Shown in pieces: positions 43,867 through 55,814 of a stretch of DNA of 64,000 bases; the stretch's first letter is position 1, and every line of letters starts with the position of its first letter. A program made the position numbers and the translations under genes. The stretch lies in the NCBI GenBank assembly GCA_911728435.2, contig OU452209.1:12878869-12942868 (forward strand), in the 5' to 3' direction. Below the pieces are notes generated by a model. The model was not told where the DNA came from. It ran no database searches and saw nothing but the letters and a program-made list of their open reading frames with translations. Source of the DNA: Apoderus coryli (lineage: Eukaryota; Arthropoda; Insecta; Coleoptera; Attelabidae).

Positions 43867-45331
43867 ATCCACGAAAACGCAAAAACCGCTTAGAAGATTT
43901 TAACCAAATTTGGTACAAAAATACTATAGGACATGGCAAGGAGCTGATTAGATTTTGGGAAACATTGAGCGTAGGGAAGGGGTTTAAAAATTTAAAAAAT
44001 TCATAGTTCTTAAACTTATCCGAAATACTGCATAATTTTTTACGCATTTAATTGAATATAACCTAAAATATTGAACATAAAATATTAGACCACATTGGCG
44101 TACGAAAATAGTGTAAAATGGGGTAAAAAAGATTTAAAAAAAACGTATTTCTTAAAAATAGCAGAAATATTAACTAGTTATTTATAGTTTTGATAGAATA
44201 TAACCTATAAAATGTGTCATGAATAACTCACTTTCATAGGCGTTCCTAAATAGTGGAAAAGGGATCAAAACATAAAAAATATATGTTTCCTAAACTTATT
44301 CGAAATATGGAATAATTTTTCATAGTTGTGATACAATATAGGCTAAAAAATATTCCATAAAAGAATTGGTTCACACAGGCGTTCGAAAATAGTTTAAAAA
44401 AAGGGTCAAAAACGAAAAAAAAAATGTTTCTCAAATATACCAGAAAAATTGGCTAATTATATATAGCTTTGATATAAGATAACCTAAAAAATGCAGCATA
44501 AAATTTTTATTTACATAGGCGTTCGTAAATAGTAGAAAAAGGGGTAAAATAAAAAAAAATAAAATATAAAAAATTTTATATTTAACTAGATGAATTGGTA
44601 TTAAAAATACACGACAAAAATTAATGTACCATAGGCGTCCGTGAAAATTCTATAAAAGGGTCAGAAAAAGTTTGTATCCGTGATAACTCAAAAACCACTT
44701 AACGGATTTTAATCACATTTGGTACGAAAATACTACAGGATATTTATAGGTGGTGATTAACATTGAGCGTAGGCAAGGGGTTTAAAAGAGGGTTCAAAAA
44801 TTTAAAAAATCATAGTTCTTAAACTTATCCGAAATATTGAATAATTTTTTATAGTTGTGATAGAATATAACCTAAAAAATGTTACATAAAAGAATTAGTT
44901 CACACAGGCGTTCGAAAATGGTCTTAAAAAAGGGTCAAAAACGAAAAAAAAATGTTTCCCAAATATACCAGAAAAATTGGCTAATTATATATAGCTTTCA
45001 TATAAGATAACCTAAAAAATGCAGCATAAAATTTTTATTTACATAGGCGTTCGTAAATAGTAAAAAAGGGGTAAAATAAAAAAAAAATAAAATGTAAAAA
45101 ATTTTATATTTAACTAGTTGAATTGGTGTTAAAAATACACGACAAAAATTAATGTTCCATAGGCGTCCGTGAAAATTCTATAAAAGGGTCAAAAAAAATT
45201 TGTATCCGTGATAACTCAAAAACCACTTAACGGATAACCTACAACATGCAGCATAACAATTTTGTTTACATAGGCGTTCGTAAATAGTTGCAAAGGGGGC
45301 AAAATAGTAGCAAAGGGGGCAAAATAAATAG
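43867..45331. repeat. satellite-like array, ~140 bp units, 528 bp higher-order repeat
   Basis: An AGGCGT landmark (CATAGGCGTTCGTAAATAGT and variants) occurs at about 44097, 44239, 44379, 44518, 44634, 44907, 45046, 45162 and 45273, mostly 112-142 bp apart. The pairs 44379/44907, 44518/45046 and 44634/45162 are exactly 528 bp apart with near-identical surroundings, so a block of about four units was duplicated. Related sequence (ATTTGGTACAAAAATACTA) also starts the array at 43910 and recurs at 44720. The array ends in a doubled GCAAAGGGGGCAAAATA. No coding. Confidence 0.85.
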
Positions 45332-46986
45332 TGCCTCCCAAGAGAAGAAAAAGGCACAAAACCCAATACTTAAAAAAAATAGCTGATGTCTAAAACAAAA
45401 CAAAAATTTATTAAATTTAGATAAATGACTAAAAGGTCATAAAATTATTACTTTTACACTTAAATATGGAGAGCTTTTCGTGCCTCGAGGGCAACAGTTT
45501 ATTTTTTATGTTATTGTTGAAATATTTAAATCGTTTGTCAAATTCTCATGGCTGACTTGACAAATATTATAATTTTGAAAAATTCTTCCTTTTATGTGCT
45601 TTTTCCATGCGAAATAAAAAATATACAGATCTATAGGAAAACCTTATAATGATTAATAGATAATTAATTTCATCATCATCAAATACAGGCTGGTCTACAT
45701 GAAATTTACCTCGCAAACGTCATACGGACCAAAAAAAAATGACACCTTTCCAAACAAAATCAATTTTTTCCAAAAACATATTAGGTATATTGCAAAATCA
45801 GAAAGGTTCTAGTTCATTTTCATTAAAACACTCTGTATAATGGCTACGAAAGATCGAGGAAACTAAGACAACGGAAATTGAGCTTCTCTTGATTGTTCTA
45901 CTCCTCACTTTTCAAAAATTGACAGCCTGGTGTCACACAGGTTGATATTAATTTATGGAAATTCCAATTTATTGAAAAAACACAAATAGAATTAAAATTG
46001 CTAAAAGCAACTTTCACAACATTTTAAATTCAACTGTATCATACAGTCAAACGCGTTATTATTTTGGTTTTCCAAATAACGATACTTCAAAGTGGAAATG
46101 GAAATACAAATTTTGATGTTCAAACCGACACATATTACAAACAGTTTACAATGTTTTACATTCGATTCTATAATACATCGGCTTTTATAAATTACATAGT
46201 GGTTTTGTTAGCACAAAATAAAAAAAACAAACCAAGTGGTTTCCAAATAAAAATTAAAAACTAAACCATCATATTATATGTGGTGGATATATAGTTTAAA
46301 TTAAACAGAAAGAATGAAATAGAGGAGAGAAGAATCAAAATTGATGACCCAATATCAATATACCTACCTACTGCGGTTAGATTCGGATAATGCATCGAAC
46401 CATTGATTGATTGAGTTTGAGGTAAACTACATTTTTAATTGAGGTTGTTTCATTGTATTATTAAAGCATATTCGTGGGGTTCTTTTTTACACGAATTTCA
46501 TCTGCAAGGTACAGGATCATACACCAAGAACTGACACGATCTATGTTTAATGACTGATATTCCAAGGCCACCATTCAGATCCATGAACGACAATAATTTA
46601 AAAGATTATTTGGTGAAGATGGGTGATTTCTTATTCAATAAACTTGAATGTCGTTCGTGTATGTTATAACTTGCAATGTAAAAATGTTTCAAGTTTTAAA
46701 CACAAATGCCTAAAAACGAACAATTTAGACTTACAGGGTTGTTCAGGTGCCCGTTATTTACAAAAAAAAAATTAACACCTTGTATGTTGTAATGCTTACG
46801 CATAAATGTACTTCCACGGCTCATAAAGTCCGTTTGGATCTTTTGGCTCGTCGATGAAAATAACATAACCTAAGACTGTGTTGTGTTATAAAAAAAACAA
46901 GTTTTTTGTCATTATTTTGCACGAAAATATATGTTTACAATGCGTTTGTTTTAAATTATTCTGTTTGTGTTTGTAGTAGAACAATA
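45332..46986. other. no gene recognised
   Basis: AT-rich. ACACTCTGTATAATGG near 45830 and TACAGGGTTGTTCAGG near 46734 look like isolated mariner-type ends. No coding motif. Confidence 0.45.
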
Positions 46987-47344
46987 ATGCCTGGCTGTGC
47001 TGTTGTGGGTTGCAGGAATTCTGCCAGAAAAGGATTTGTTACGAAAACATTCCCAAGACATCCTTAAAGAAGAAAGCAATGGTTAATTAAAACCCGGAGG
47101 GGCAACTGGCAACCTACTGATTAATCATGCTTGTGTGAGGTTAGTAATAGTAATATAATCTAGGTGTAACAGCACTACAAAAATATATTATGCTTTATTT
47201 TTATACATAATTTAATTGGTATTGTTATTTCTCACTTGTACTTGATATTTGTAACCTACTCAGGTTCACTTTCCTCCTGAAATGTGGGAAAAAACTCGAG
47301 AAGATGGCACTCGCAAAAGAGTAATGCTGTTCCCTATAATATAA
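46987..47344 (+). pseudogene. THAP zinc-finger domain gene fragment, two exons
   Basis: Exon 1 (46987-47139): MPGCAVVGCRNSARKGFVTK, TFPRHP, stop, RRKQWLIKTRRGNWQPTD, stop, SCLCE. Intron 47140-47263 has GT...CTACTCAG borders. Exon 2 (47264-47344): VHFPPEMWEKTREDGTRKR. The C2CH zinc ligands (C4, C9, and C-E-V-H across the splice) plus the Trp and P of the fold mark a THAP domain, a DNA-binding domain of host transcription regulators and of P-element-like transposases. Two in-frame stops kill it. No transposase domain follows, so host or transposon origin is open. Confidence 0.75.
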
Positions 47345-47630
47345 TCAAGAGACACAAATATTGTGGCCTGATTTTTATCAATAGAAGGAAAATAATGTCA
47401 TTAATTTATTTATTTAGCAATGCATTAGTTGTAATGGTGTTTTAGAAGAATATCGTGTAAAGTGAAATAATCCCTAATTTGCAGAGCGCCCACTTTTGCC
47501 AAGGTTTTGGCGCGAGAAGTCCAAGAAAACCCCCATTGCAAAATTAACATTGACTAAATTACCGTAAACACCCTGCACAAAGTCAAAGTTGGCCGATTCG
47601 GTCGAGCATCGAGGCCGGAATCAATGCTAA
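47345..47630. other. no gene recognised
   Basis: Short spacer before a minus-strand non-LTR fragment. Confidence 0.5.
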
Positions 47631-47951
47631 CTATCGGGTATCAGCCTGCGTTTCAGACAAAAGGACACTAGTCGAGTATACACGATACGCATAAGTAAGC
47701 TTATTGGGCTCAAATCTTGAGAATTGTTTATTTTGGGTAGTGGGCATTCTATGACGGATCTCATGGAGCACCGAAAAAAACAAGCTTATTGTTCTGCAGT
47801 TAACAATATGTGTAATATACGACGTGACTTTCGGTAGGGACAATGGCATCATCTGTAGCGAAATGTCATCTAATCCACTTGAATTGGATTTCATTAACAA
47901 AACAATATTTTTGGGATCATCGGGGGTGATTAATTTAATTGGGAAATACAT
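47631..47951 (-). pseudogene. non-LTR retrotransposon, pre-RT fragment
   Basis: Minus strand reads PDDPKNIVLLMKSNSSGLDD ISLQMMPLSLPKVTSYITHI-type sequence, the conserved block just before RT (Ser-x-G-L-D-x-I) of jockey/CR1-like elements. The continuation is out of frame, and RT motifs are absent. Confidence 0.7.
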
Positions 47952-48447
47952 ACAATTATCATGTCTATGAGGTTCATAGAAATTTATTGAGTCTTTGCAG
48001 TTATTATAATATTAAATTGAATTCTCATTCCCTTATTATTTTAAAGTTTGGGAACAGCTATGTTTAGTACCTAAGTAAGAAACTGTTATGTAAATCAGGA
48101 ATAGTAGAGCAGTTCTAAATAGCATCGCTAGATGTTTAACGTATAATGGATTACCACACATCCGGAATTATACAATTATGCACAACACGTCACATATTCT
48201 GCTGGTAGCAAATCTATGCCATGCCTGATTACGCTAAATTACAACACTAAGGTGCCTGCGATTACCAATAGGACACAGGCTGACACCCAGTTGCATCAGT
48301 TTAATTTGCATGCATTGATTGAGCTGCCTCCAAGTTATTCAATGGTGTGTACTTTGAAATCATTATTAAGATAAAGTTGTGTTTAGTTTTATTTAATTTT
48401 TTGTCAGTTATGAAGGCAACTATATTTTCAGCCTCAGCAACACCTAT
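47952..48447. other. no gene recognised
   Basis: Nothing to report. Confidence 0.5.
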
Positions 48448-49995
48448 TAAATAAATAATAAATAAAGCGTTTATTGCCCAACAGTTTCCCATTTAAAGGA
48501 CAATATTACAAACTAAAAAAATAAATGCTTAAATAAACTAAAATACTAATTTATAAATCCTAATTAATGCCGCACACATACACACACTTAAACCACAAAT
48601 GTCTCTGCAGCTACCATTTTCAAGTGATTGACTGTAGTTGTAAAAATGTCACACCTATCAGACACTCTATTAAAATTAGAACACATGACATGAACAGGCG
48701 ATCTTAACACTACATTGGTCCTAGCTCTTTGTAAGTGAAATGTTAAATTGGACCTTGTATTTAACCTAGGAACTAACAAACTCAAGCAAGACAGCAGAAA
48801 AGAGCAGTCGATTTTTTCTATAAGCAATTTATATAAGATGGTTAATGAGCTCTGAATTCTTCGGTACTCCAGACTGTGAACGTCAAAACGTGATAGTAAC
48901 AATTCATGATCGAAACATCTTACTGGATAAGCACCATGGGTTCTAAAAACTAAATATTTCAAAAATCTACGTTGAATTTGCTCGACCTCTAGTTTATGAA
49001 TATTATACTGAGGATACCAGATGATGGAAGAATACTCCAATTTTGACCTCACATAGGCATTGAACAAGGTGATAAGGGCAGAGGTATTATTGAAGCCTTT
49101 GCAGTTACGCATTATAAAGCCATACATGCGAGATGCCATATGCTCCAAAAACTGGAACCTCTGATCGAAGGTAACACCAAGATCCGTGAATACCCGACAT
49201 CGTTCAAGTTTATTTGTGGAGATTGCATACGGATAGTCAATAAACATTGTTTTACGTGTAAAACTCAGACATGTGCATTTACGAATGTTAAGCGACAATT
49301 TGTTACTGTCGCACCACCTTTCTAGAGCACACAGATCATGCTGCAGGTTTATGCAATCTGCTACTGAATCTATGGAGGCGAAGATTTTTAAATCATCTGC
49401 GAAAAATAGAGTACGCTGAAGTAAAGACGGGTCCAGGTCATTGATGAAAAGAAGGAACAACAATGGACCTAAGTTAGAACCCTGGGGTACTCCTGACGTG
49501 GCCGAGTAAAAACAAGATTTAAAGCCGTTATAAAAGACATATTGTTTCCGATCATGCAAGTATGAGTTGCATAAAGATATCAAGCCGGAAGGAAATCCAT
49601 CATACGTATGCAGTTTACTCAGCAATATGCCATGGTCCAGCCTATCAAAGGCTTTGGTGAAATCAGTATACATTACATCCAGTTGACCGCCGTGATCAAG
49701 AGTTTCAGAGATACAGTGGGTAATAACTAACAGATTGGTGACAGTGGACCGGCCACACATAAAGCCATGCTGGTTAGGTGAAATCTGACGTCTCACAGCT
49801 GTATAGATCCGGTCATATAAAATTGATTCAAATAATTTAGAAAAATTACACAATAGAGAAATTGGTCGATAATTATTAATATGAGACTTTTCGCCGGATT
49901 CCAAGACTGGAACAACTTTAGATACCTTCCAAAGATCCGGATACATTCCCGGCTATTGTTTCTAGATGCAGCTTTATTTTAGCTGAAAGATTATT
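48448..49995 (-). mobile_element. 5'-truncated non-LTR retrotransposon (jockey/CR1-like)
   Basis: Minus strand. Coding part 49995-48588 followed by a ~140 bp 3' UTR with AATAAA-like signal and a short TTTATTTATTATTTATT-type end near 48450. The start upstream of 49946 is frameshifted (GILPSLISNNLSAKIKLHLE in another frame). Confidence 0.85.
48588..49946 (-). CDS. reverse transcriptase, non-LTR retrotransposon (partial, open)
   Basis: 453 codons, no internal stop. It starts inside the RT: MYPDLWKVSKVVPVLESGEK, NNYRPISLLCNFSKLFE, QHGFMCGRSTVTNLL, first Asp in YTDFTKAFDRLDH (D95), SGVPQGSNLGPLLFLLFIND, catalytic FFADDLKIF (D184, D185), then thumb and C-terminal tail (YNIHKLEVEQIQRRFLKYLV). It copies the element RNA at a nicked target. 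The endonuclease and ORF1 are absent, so it cannot act alone. The Met at 49946 is internal to the polyprotein. An open frame this long suggests a rather recent insertion. Confidence 0.9.
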   Translation of the reverse strand: MYPDLWKVSKVVPVLESGEKSHINNYRPISLLCNFSKLFESILYDRIYTAVRRQISPNQHGFMCGRSTVTNLLVITHCISETLDHGGQLDVMYTDFTKAFDRLDHGILLSKLHTYDGFPSGLISLCNSYLHDRKQYVFYNGFKSCFYSATSGVPQGSNLGPLLFLLFINDLDPSLLQRTLFFADDLKIFASIDSVADCINLQHDLCALERWCDSNKLSLNIRKCTCLSFTRKTMFIDYPYAISTNKLERCRVFTDLGVTFDQRFQFLEHMASRMYGFIMRNCKGFNNTSALITLFNAYVRSKLEYSSIIWYPQYNIHKLEVEQIQRRFLKYLVFRTHGAYPVRCFDHELLLSRFDVHSLEYRRIQSSLTILYKLLIEKIDCSFLLSCLSLLVPRLNTRSNLTFHLQRARTNVVLRSPVHVMCSNFNRVSDRCDIFTTTVNHLKMVAAETFVV

Positions 49996-50334
49996 AGAAA
50001 TAAGACTGGGCAATATCCCGTTTAAAAATCAAAAGTAGACCCTGAATTCTCGCAAATGGGACATCTGGAAAGGTCGCTGGTACTTCCAATGAACGAGGAA
50101 TGTTGCTTTCCGCCTAGATTCTTCATTCAGTTTGGCCAAATAAACTGGTGGACCACCACAAATTGTACGCAAACTCAAATCTCGATATTTGCGTGCAGTG
50201 AAAATTTGCCATTTTCCCATTATGTAACTTAAACCGAATTTATAAATTATACAAGCTGACAATAGACGAGACTTAGTTGCAATCCTCGAGGCAATAGTTC
50301 AACCTTAAAAAGGAATTGAGATTGAATGAAATAT
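49996..50334. other. no gene recognised
   Basis: A 78-codon minus-strand frame (50262-50029) directly upstream of the RT may be part of the same element, but I see no motif in it. Confidence 0.35.
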
Positions 50335-50490
50335 ATCAATACATTTCTTGCATATCTAATAATGAAAGAAAGATTATATCGATACATTTCTTGCATCTCT
50401 ATTATTATTGAAATTGTAGCCTGTCTGGTGAGCACGGTAAAAAAATCAATATTCGAATGCCAAATGTGTCAACATGTGTCAACTTGGAAT
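50335..50490 (+). repeat. dispersed repeat related to 14298-14625
   Basis: Contains ATCGATACATTTCTTGCATC, a near-duplicate 40 bp upstream (ATCAATACATTTCTTGCATA), TTATTATTGAAATTGTAGCC and AATCAATATTCGAATGCCAA, all shared with 14285-14625 (the last-but-one in inverted order). Confidence 0.65.
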
Positions 50491-51439
50491 AATTGGAACT
50501 TTTTGAACACAGTGTATACGTCAAACATGAAAGTACCTCTCACGTTCGTGCACAAACATTTACAGTTGTTTGTTATTGCAGCAATAAAGCTTTACCATAT
50601 TTACATTACTTTTTCCTTAATGTATTAAATTATCACTTGCTTGACATATACAGTATAGGATTAAATGAACGGTAGTCTAACTCCGGAAATGACTCTAGGG
50701 ATTACGAGGAAGCAACCGGCTATTGCACTAAATAACTGGACAGAATAGGAAGACAGTTAGGGTAAAGAATAAATACAGTAGAGTAGATAAGCTTTGGGCA
50801 TTATAGTTGTGCAAAAGAAGACAGTGAGGTGCTTCGAAATACTAAAATAGGGATACAATATTTGTTGTTTGTTCTATAATGTTTTTTATCAGACTATCAT
50901 TACTTGAAGAAATCATACGGTGTTTCTAACTGTAATACCTCAATTGGAAGATCTGAATTACCTTTGAAACTCAAAGCGTCCTCATCAATTTGAAGGTTTT
51001 TCTTATGTCACAAAATATCTTTTAGTTTTGGCGTTGTCTTTGAAGTTTTTCATTTAGTTGAATTTGTAGAATGTTGATCTGCAACAATTTCTTCATGCTC
51101 ACTTTCAAATTGCCATTTCTTCAGCTTCATCGCTCAAAAGAGTCCCTCTTTCATGTTACTCCTCATTATCTGGATAATAATTTGGATCGCAACACTATCC
51201 GTATCTGAATAGTCTGAGAATTCGTTAAAATCATCTTCATATAGTTTTTTCCATCGGTTGCAGATGTGGTCAGATAAATTTTTAGGTTATAGTAGACATG
51301 GAAGCTCGATATAGCTAGAGTGTATTGTGTGTAACAGCTTTTTTTGTGCACACTGTGGATACAATTCGATTCAGCGGTCTGTAGCAAAGATGCTACGCCA
51401 TGAAATAGCATGAAAAAGTAGCAGATTTACAACAAGGGT
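50491..51439. other. no gene recognised
   Basis: AT-rich, no motif. Confidence 0.5.
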
Positions 51440-51700
51440 TAAGGACAATTTGTTATATCCATATCACATCCAACGCGTTCAAGTACTTATTCCTGCTGAT
51501 TTTGCTCCAGGTATTCTGTCAATGGCTTTTGCACAAAATTGTTGAAATTCTTGAACTACTGATGTTGATTGTGTTTCCTGATGAAACCAGAAACGCAATA
51601 AGGAATTGTCACATTCATAGTGCGATGAAAATCATTCAGTAGATCTCGAAAGGCGATCAATGGAAATTATTCCTATCTACGACCCTGTAACTATACAACC
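51440..51700 (+). pseudogene. rosa/mariner-like transposase fragment
   Basis: PYHIQRVQVLIPADFAPG near 51465-51520 matches the PxHxQxVQxLxPxD motif between the helix-turn-helix and the catalytic core. After a frame change FPDETRNAIRNCHIHSAM (about 51570-51625) matches the first catalytic Asp region (FTDE). The rest is unreadable. Confidence 0.6.
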
Positions 51701-53659
51701 AACTTTACAAAAATCTCACGAACATTTATTTACCATTATTTATCTTGTACTACATCAATTCATCAATCACAAAAATAGTTCTTTCTTTCGCCTAGATCGA
51801 CATAGTGTGTGATTAACCGCGTTTACAATGAAACTGGCGGACACGGTATATTTATCAATTTCATCAAATCCCTTGAACAGTCGACTCATTAAGCCGAAGT
51901 CGTTGCCATTATTGACTGGAAAATTTATGTGGCTTTTCCGTTAGCCCCGAAGGCGACAGAATGAACTGCTGGAGTAATTATTCTTGAAAGAATGTTACTT
52001 GGTGGTGGACGACATATAGCCACCGGCAGTTGAGGTCGAATATTGATTCAGTGGCATAGGCGTCGGTATTATGTTTTGTTTTACAAAACAGGAAGAAAAG
52101 TATATTTAGGCACACAGAAAAGATGTTTAGCTTATGGTGGTAAAAAACGTGATGGATACGAGCATGCCCATGCAGCAATCCTCAATTTCATGAGAATAGA
52201 GTTATAGCATGTGAGATTTCGATGAAGTTTCATATTGGTTAGGCTCTACTGCTGTAGCTTCCTCCGATCACAGTGACCCTGTAGCGTTCCAATAACGTAC
52301 AAAGTAATTTTTAACACACTTTTGCTATTATTGACTGATTAACAATACTTATTATCCGTATATATGGTGCCATCTCATCGTGTATGCCTTTTTGCGTTCG
52401 GAACTCTGTTTTGTTCTTTCTGGCGACCCTTTGGCTTTCTTAACCTCTAACGAAGGCGCCTGAAATAAAATTAAAAAGATTCAAATAACATCTGTTAACT
52501 AATTTTGTTTAATTTAATTGTAATAAGCTTACCCCGACTTGGAAGTCCATATGTCGTTCGTTATTAGCAAAGAAACTGTTTAGTCCTGACCTGCACATGG
52601 TTATTTTACTATTGTTGCCCTTTTTCTATGTGTGCTTTAATGTCAGACACCTATCTATCTGATTATGAGTTGATATCTGTATAGAAGGGACTTACTTGTT
52701 TTAGTATAGCCCTCGTATTGGAATTTTGAGTATGGAGTGTGCTTCCACTAGTCTTTTTTGCGGTTGACGGCACGGATGTGCCTTATTCGGTAATTAGGGT
52801 AATAAGTCAGGTTCATACCGTAGTTTTGTTGTACCTGTGGGGTGGGAACTTTATGCTAGATTGGTTCTGTATAGGAGAACATCTCTAAGCTGAAAATAGG
52901 CGATCATCTGTCCTGTAAGAGATTGAGGAATAACGTTAGGATACAGTCGATCGTATCGCGTTCTCCGTAAGTTAGCTTACTTACCTGTTTATGTATGTTG
53001 TTGTCATGTTTCCTTTTAGTTGGTATGTTTTGTTGGTAGTCGCTGGTCCTTGTTCGTTCTCCGGAGTCACCGGCTTCCAGGTGGCAGGTGCTGTTGGGTT
53101 CTTAAGGGCTGCTGTGAATGGCGAGGTTCTTTGGAAGGGTGGTTGACGGGGGGTAGTGGTTCTAGTCTATTAGACCGGACGCTGGGTACTACTACTGGAA
53201 TTCACCTGAGCTCCACTGAATCGTCGGCAAGGAGATCAGGGGCAGTGTCACTTGCAGGAACACCCGCTTCTTGTTTTTGTTTCGGAACAAGCGATTAGTC
53301 GCTCCGTTTTTCGTATCTGGTGATGTGTATAAGATCACACTCTTTTAAGAAATGGCTAGTTGTTTTAAGACCATCTACTTATACAAATTAACATGGATAA
53401 GACACATTATTGCTAAAGAGGAAAGCTCTTACAGATAGTCGAGCTTTTTGGCAGATTACTTCTTTCTGTTTAGCAATCCAAAAATTTCATGAAAATAGAG
53501 CTATTATAAGGAAAATTTCGAAAAAGTGTCGTATTGGTTAGCCTCTACTGCTCTAGCATGGGGAAATTTGTTTACTTAAATAGTAATCTCCGATTGAAAT
53601 AGCCCTATACTACCATACTCTTTGAAGAAGCGGCTAGCTGCTTTAAGACGGCACAAGTC
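51701..53659. other. unassigned, with internal degenerate direct repeats
   Basis: No coding motif that I recognise. Bases about 52185-52262 and 53483-53560 are similar in direct orientation (TATTGGTTAGGCTCTACTGC versus TATTGGTTAGCCTCTACTGC). A second pair, about 53338-53376 and 53618-53656, shares GGCTAG, TTTAAGAC and ACTCTTT spacing. The frame at 53020-53298 is Gly/Ser rich and unassigned. Confidence 0.4.
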
Positions 53660-54830
53660 GTCTGACACTGACCAGATAGGAAATTACCGGCCGATATCTT
53701 TATTGTGTGGTTTGTCTATAAGGTGTTTGAGTCAATTTTACATGATAAGATATTCTCCCAAATAAAATACAGGATTATTCTCCAGCAGCATGTCTTTTTT
53801 CAAGGACGTTATACAATAACTAATTTAACATACTTTTTACAAGATGTCTATTCCACCCTAGGAAGGGGCCCTCAAAGGGATGCGATTTACAAAGACTTTT
53901 CGAAGGCATTCCACAAAATTGATCACCACATTCTTCAAAAGAAAATTTATGAGATTGGTTTTCAACGGGACTTGATATGCTTTTGTGATTCATACATTTC
54001 TGGACGTAGTCAGTTTGTCGAATACAAGGAATTCAATTAAATTCCTTTACATCTTCAAGTGGCGTACCTCAAGGTAGTAGCTTGGCACCACGGCTCTTTT
54101 CAATATTTATTAATGATATTGGAGACTCTATGACAAGCAAATTTCTTGTTTTCGCGGATGATCTTAAATTGTTTCGCGTTGTACAAAGTCAGATTGATTG
54201 CTGTGTCTTACAGAAGGACCTGTCAATGCTAGAGACATGGTTCACACAAAACAGGCTTCCGCTTATCGTTCAGAAGTGTAACACACACACACCTACAATT
54301 TAAAGGACTGCGACTTCGAATCATGCGAAGTCATCACAGATTAACTCTCATATTGACAATGTCAACGGAGCGCCACTCGTATGTTGGGTTTCATAATGCG
54401 TGTCGGTAGAGATTTCCACGATATAGACTTCCTTCTAACATTGTATTTCGCGTTTGTGAGTCCAAGATTGCATATTAAGGGTCCATTAATATGGTCCCCA
54501 ATATATAACATACATATCGAGCGAATTGAGTACGTTCAGTGAAAGTTTCTTAAGTATCTTTGTTTTAAAATTGATGGTGTTTGGCCACCTAGGCTTCATA
54601 TAGATTCTTCAGCAATCCGTAGAGTTTTTGCAACCCAGGTTTTCATTTTATTTTTCTGAGCCTTTGGGATCTTTTAGGACGACTCTAATTCGATACTTGC
54701 GGGCCTTGGACGTCTGAGTGTGTGTGTTTGTTTTGAATTGAGGTTTAAGTTATTATTGTAAAGTATAATTAATGTCTGTAGCATATCATTTGTTTTTATT
54801 TTTGCTGTTTCTTAAATTTATTTAACTCGC
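53660..54830 (+). pseudogene. non-LTR retrotransposon RT and 3' UTR, degraded
   Basis: VFESILHDKIFSQIKYRIIL, FQGRYTITNLTYFLQDV, first Asp region IYKDFSKAFHKIDHHILQ (53880-53930), SGRSQFVEY, then in another frame FSIFINDIGD and catalytic VFADDLKLFRV (about 54150). Later pieces (KFLKYLCFKIDGVWPPRLHI) are frame-shifted. The 3' UTR 54640-54830 is nearly the same as at 30810-30995, and is cut off at 54830. Confidence 0.82.
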
Positions 54831-54839
54831 CGAGGTGCT

Positions 54840-55085
54840 AAACTGGATGCAGAATGAAAAAAGGAAAGCTTCAATACCTGGGTCATATAATGAGAGGACA
54901 GAAATACACACCTCTCCAACTGATAGTCCAGGGAAAGATGATTGACAAGCGGAGCATTCGAAGACGCCGTGTGTCCTGTCTAAAGAACGTGATGGATTGG
55001 TTTAACTGTAGCAATGTTCAACTGTTCAGAGCTGTAGTCAACAAGGTCCGGTTTGCTGTGATGATAGCAAACCCCCGATAGTAGA
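54840..55085 (+). pseudogene. non-LTR retrotransposon C-terminus, different clade
   Basis: KKGKLQYLGHIMRGQKYTPL, QLIVQGKMIDKRSIRRRRVS, LKNVMDWFNCSNVQLFRAV, IANPR then TAG. The pattern K-x-x-Y-L-G-H-I-x-R with GK...RRR is the C-terminal tail of another RT group. It directly abuts the truncated UTR of the previous element. Confidence 0.75.
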
Positions 55086-55814
55086 TGCACTATAAGAAGG
55101 AGAAGAACTTTTTGGTTCATTTTGTTTGTATTTTAATTTATTTGAAATACTGATAAGAGATTGACCATTATTATTGTTGATTGATTTTTTTTCATAAATA
55201 CACACATAATGTTATGTTTGTTTTTCAATTCTTGTTTAGATTTTCTGTGACCACTGATAAATTTCGATGATATAATAAATGAAACTAATAATTTTTTGTG
55301 GAAGTGAGTAGTTTTTGTTTGTTTATCTTTAATTAAAAAATATGGGTTTGATGTTATTTAAAATACACCTGTAATATAATAGCGGTATAGAACAGTCCTG
55401 TCCAATATGAGTCTCACAGCCGCATGTGGTCCCTCATATTAAATTTGTGGCCCGAAGGTCTATTTTGTATTATTATTGGAAACTTTATTTATTGATGTCT
55501 GTTTACAAAAAACTTAATTTAATTTGCTTGTAACCGGGATTCTATATTGATATTCAGATGTTACCATATTGTATATTATCAAGGCATTGTTTTCCTTTTT
55601 GTATTTGTATGAAGTACATTTGTTTGTTGTGAACTTAACTTTCCAAGGTATTTCCAAGACATGTCGACATTCATTTGCAAATTACTCAAGAACCATTATA
55701 TTCCTATCTATGTTAACTAGAATACATTCTATAAATTTGTCCATTATCTCAAAAAGGTTTGCTAATTCAATACCAATCAAACACTTCCAGTCAAAACCTC
55801 GAGTTTATTGTATA
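55086..55814. other. no gene recognised; possible hAT-type end
   Basis: AT-rich. Bases 55393-55463 (CAGTCCTGTCCAATATGAGT, GCCGCATGTGGTCC, GTGGCCCGAAGG) resemble ends of hAT elements that contain TGTCCAA and GGCCCG, but no partner end or transposase is visible. Confidence 0.35.

Noticed and set aside
45178..45366. 62-codon minus-strand frame
   Set aside because: Lies inside the satellite-like array and its repeats.
53020..53298. 92-codon Gly/Ser/Trp-rich frame
   Set aside because: No motif, odd composition from G/T-rich DNA, no splice or promoter support.
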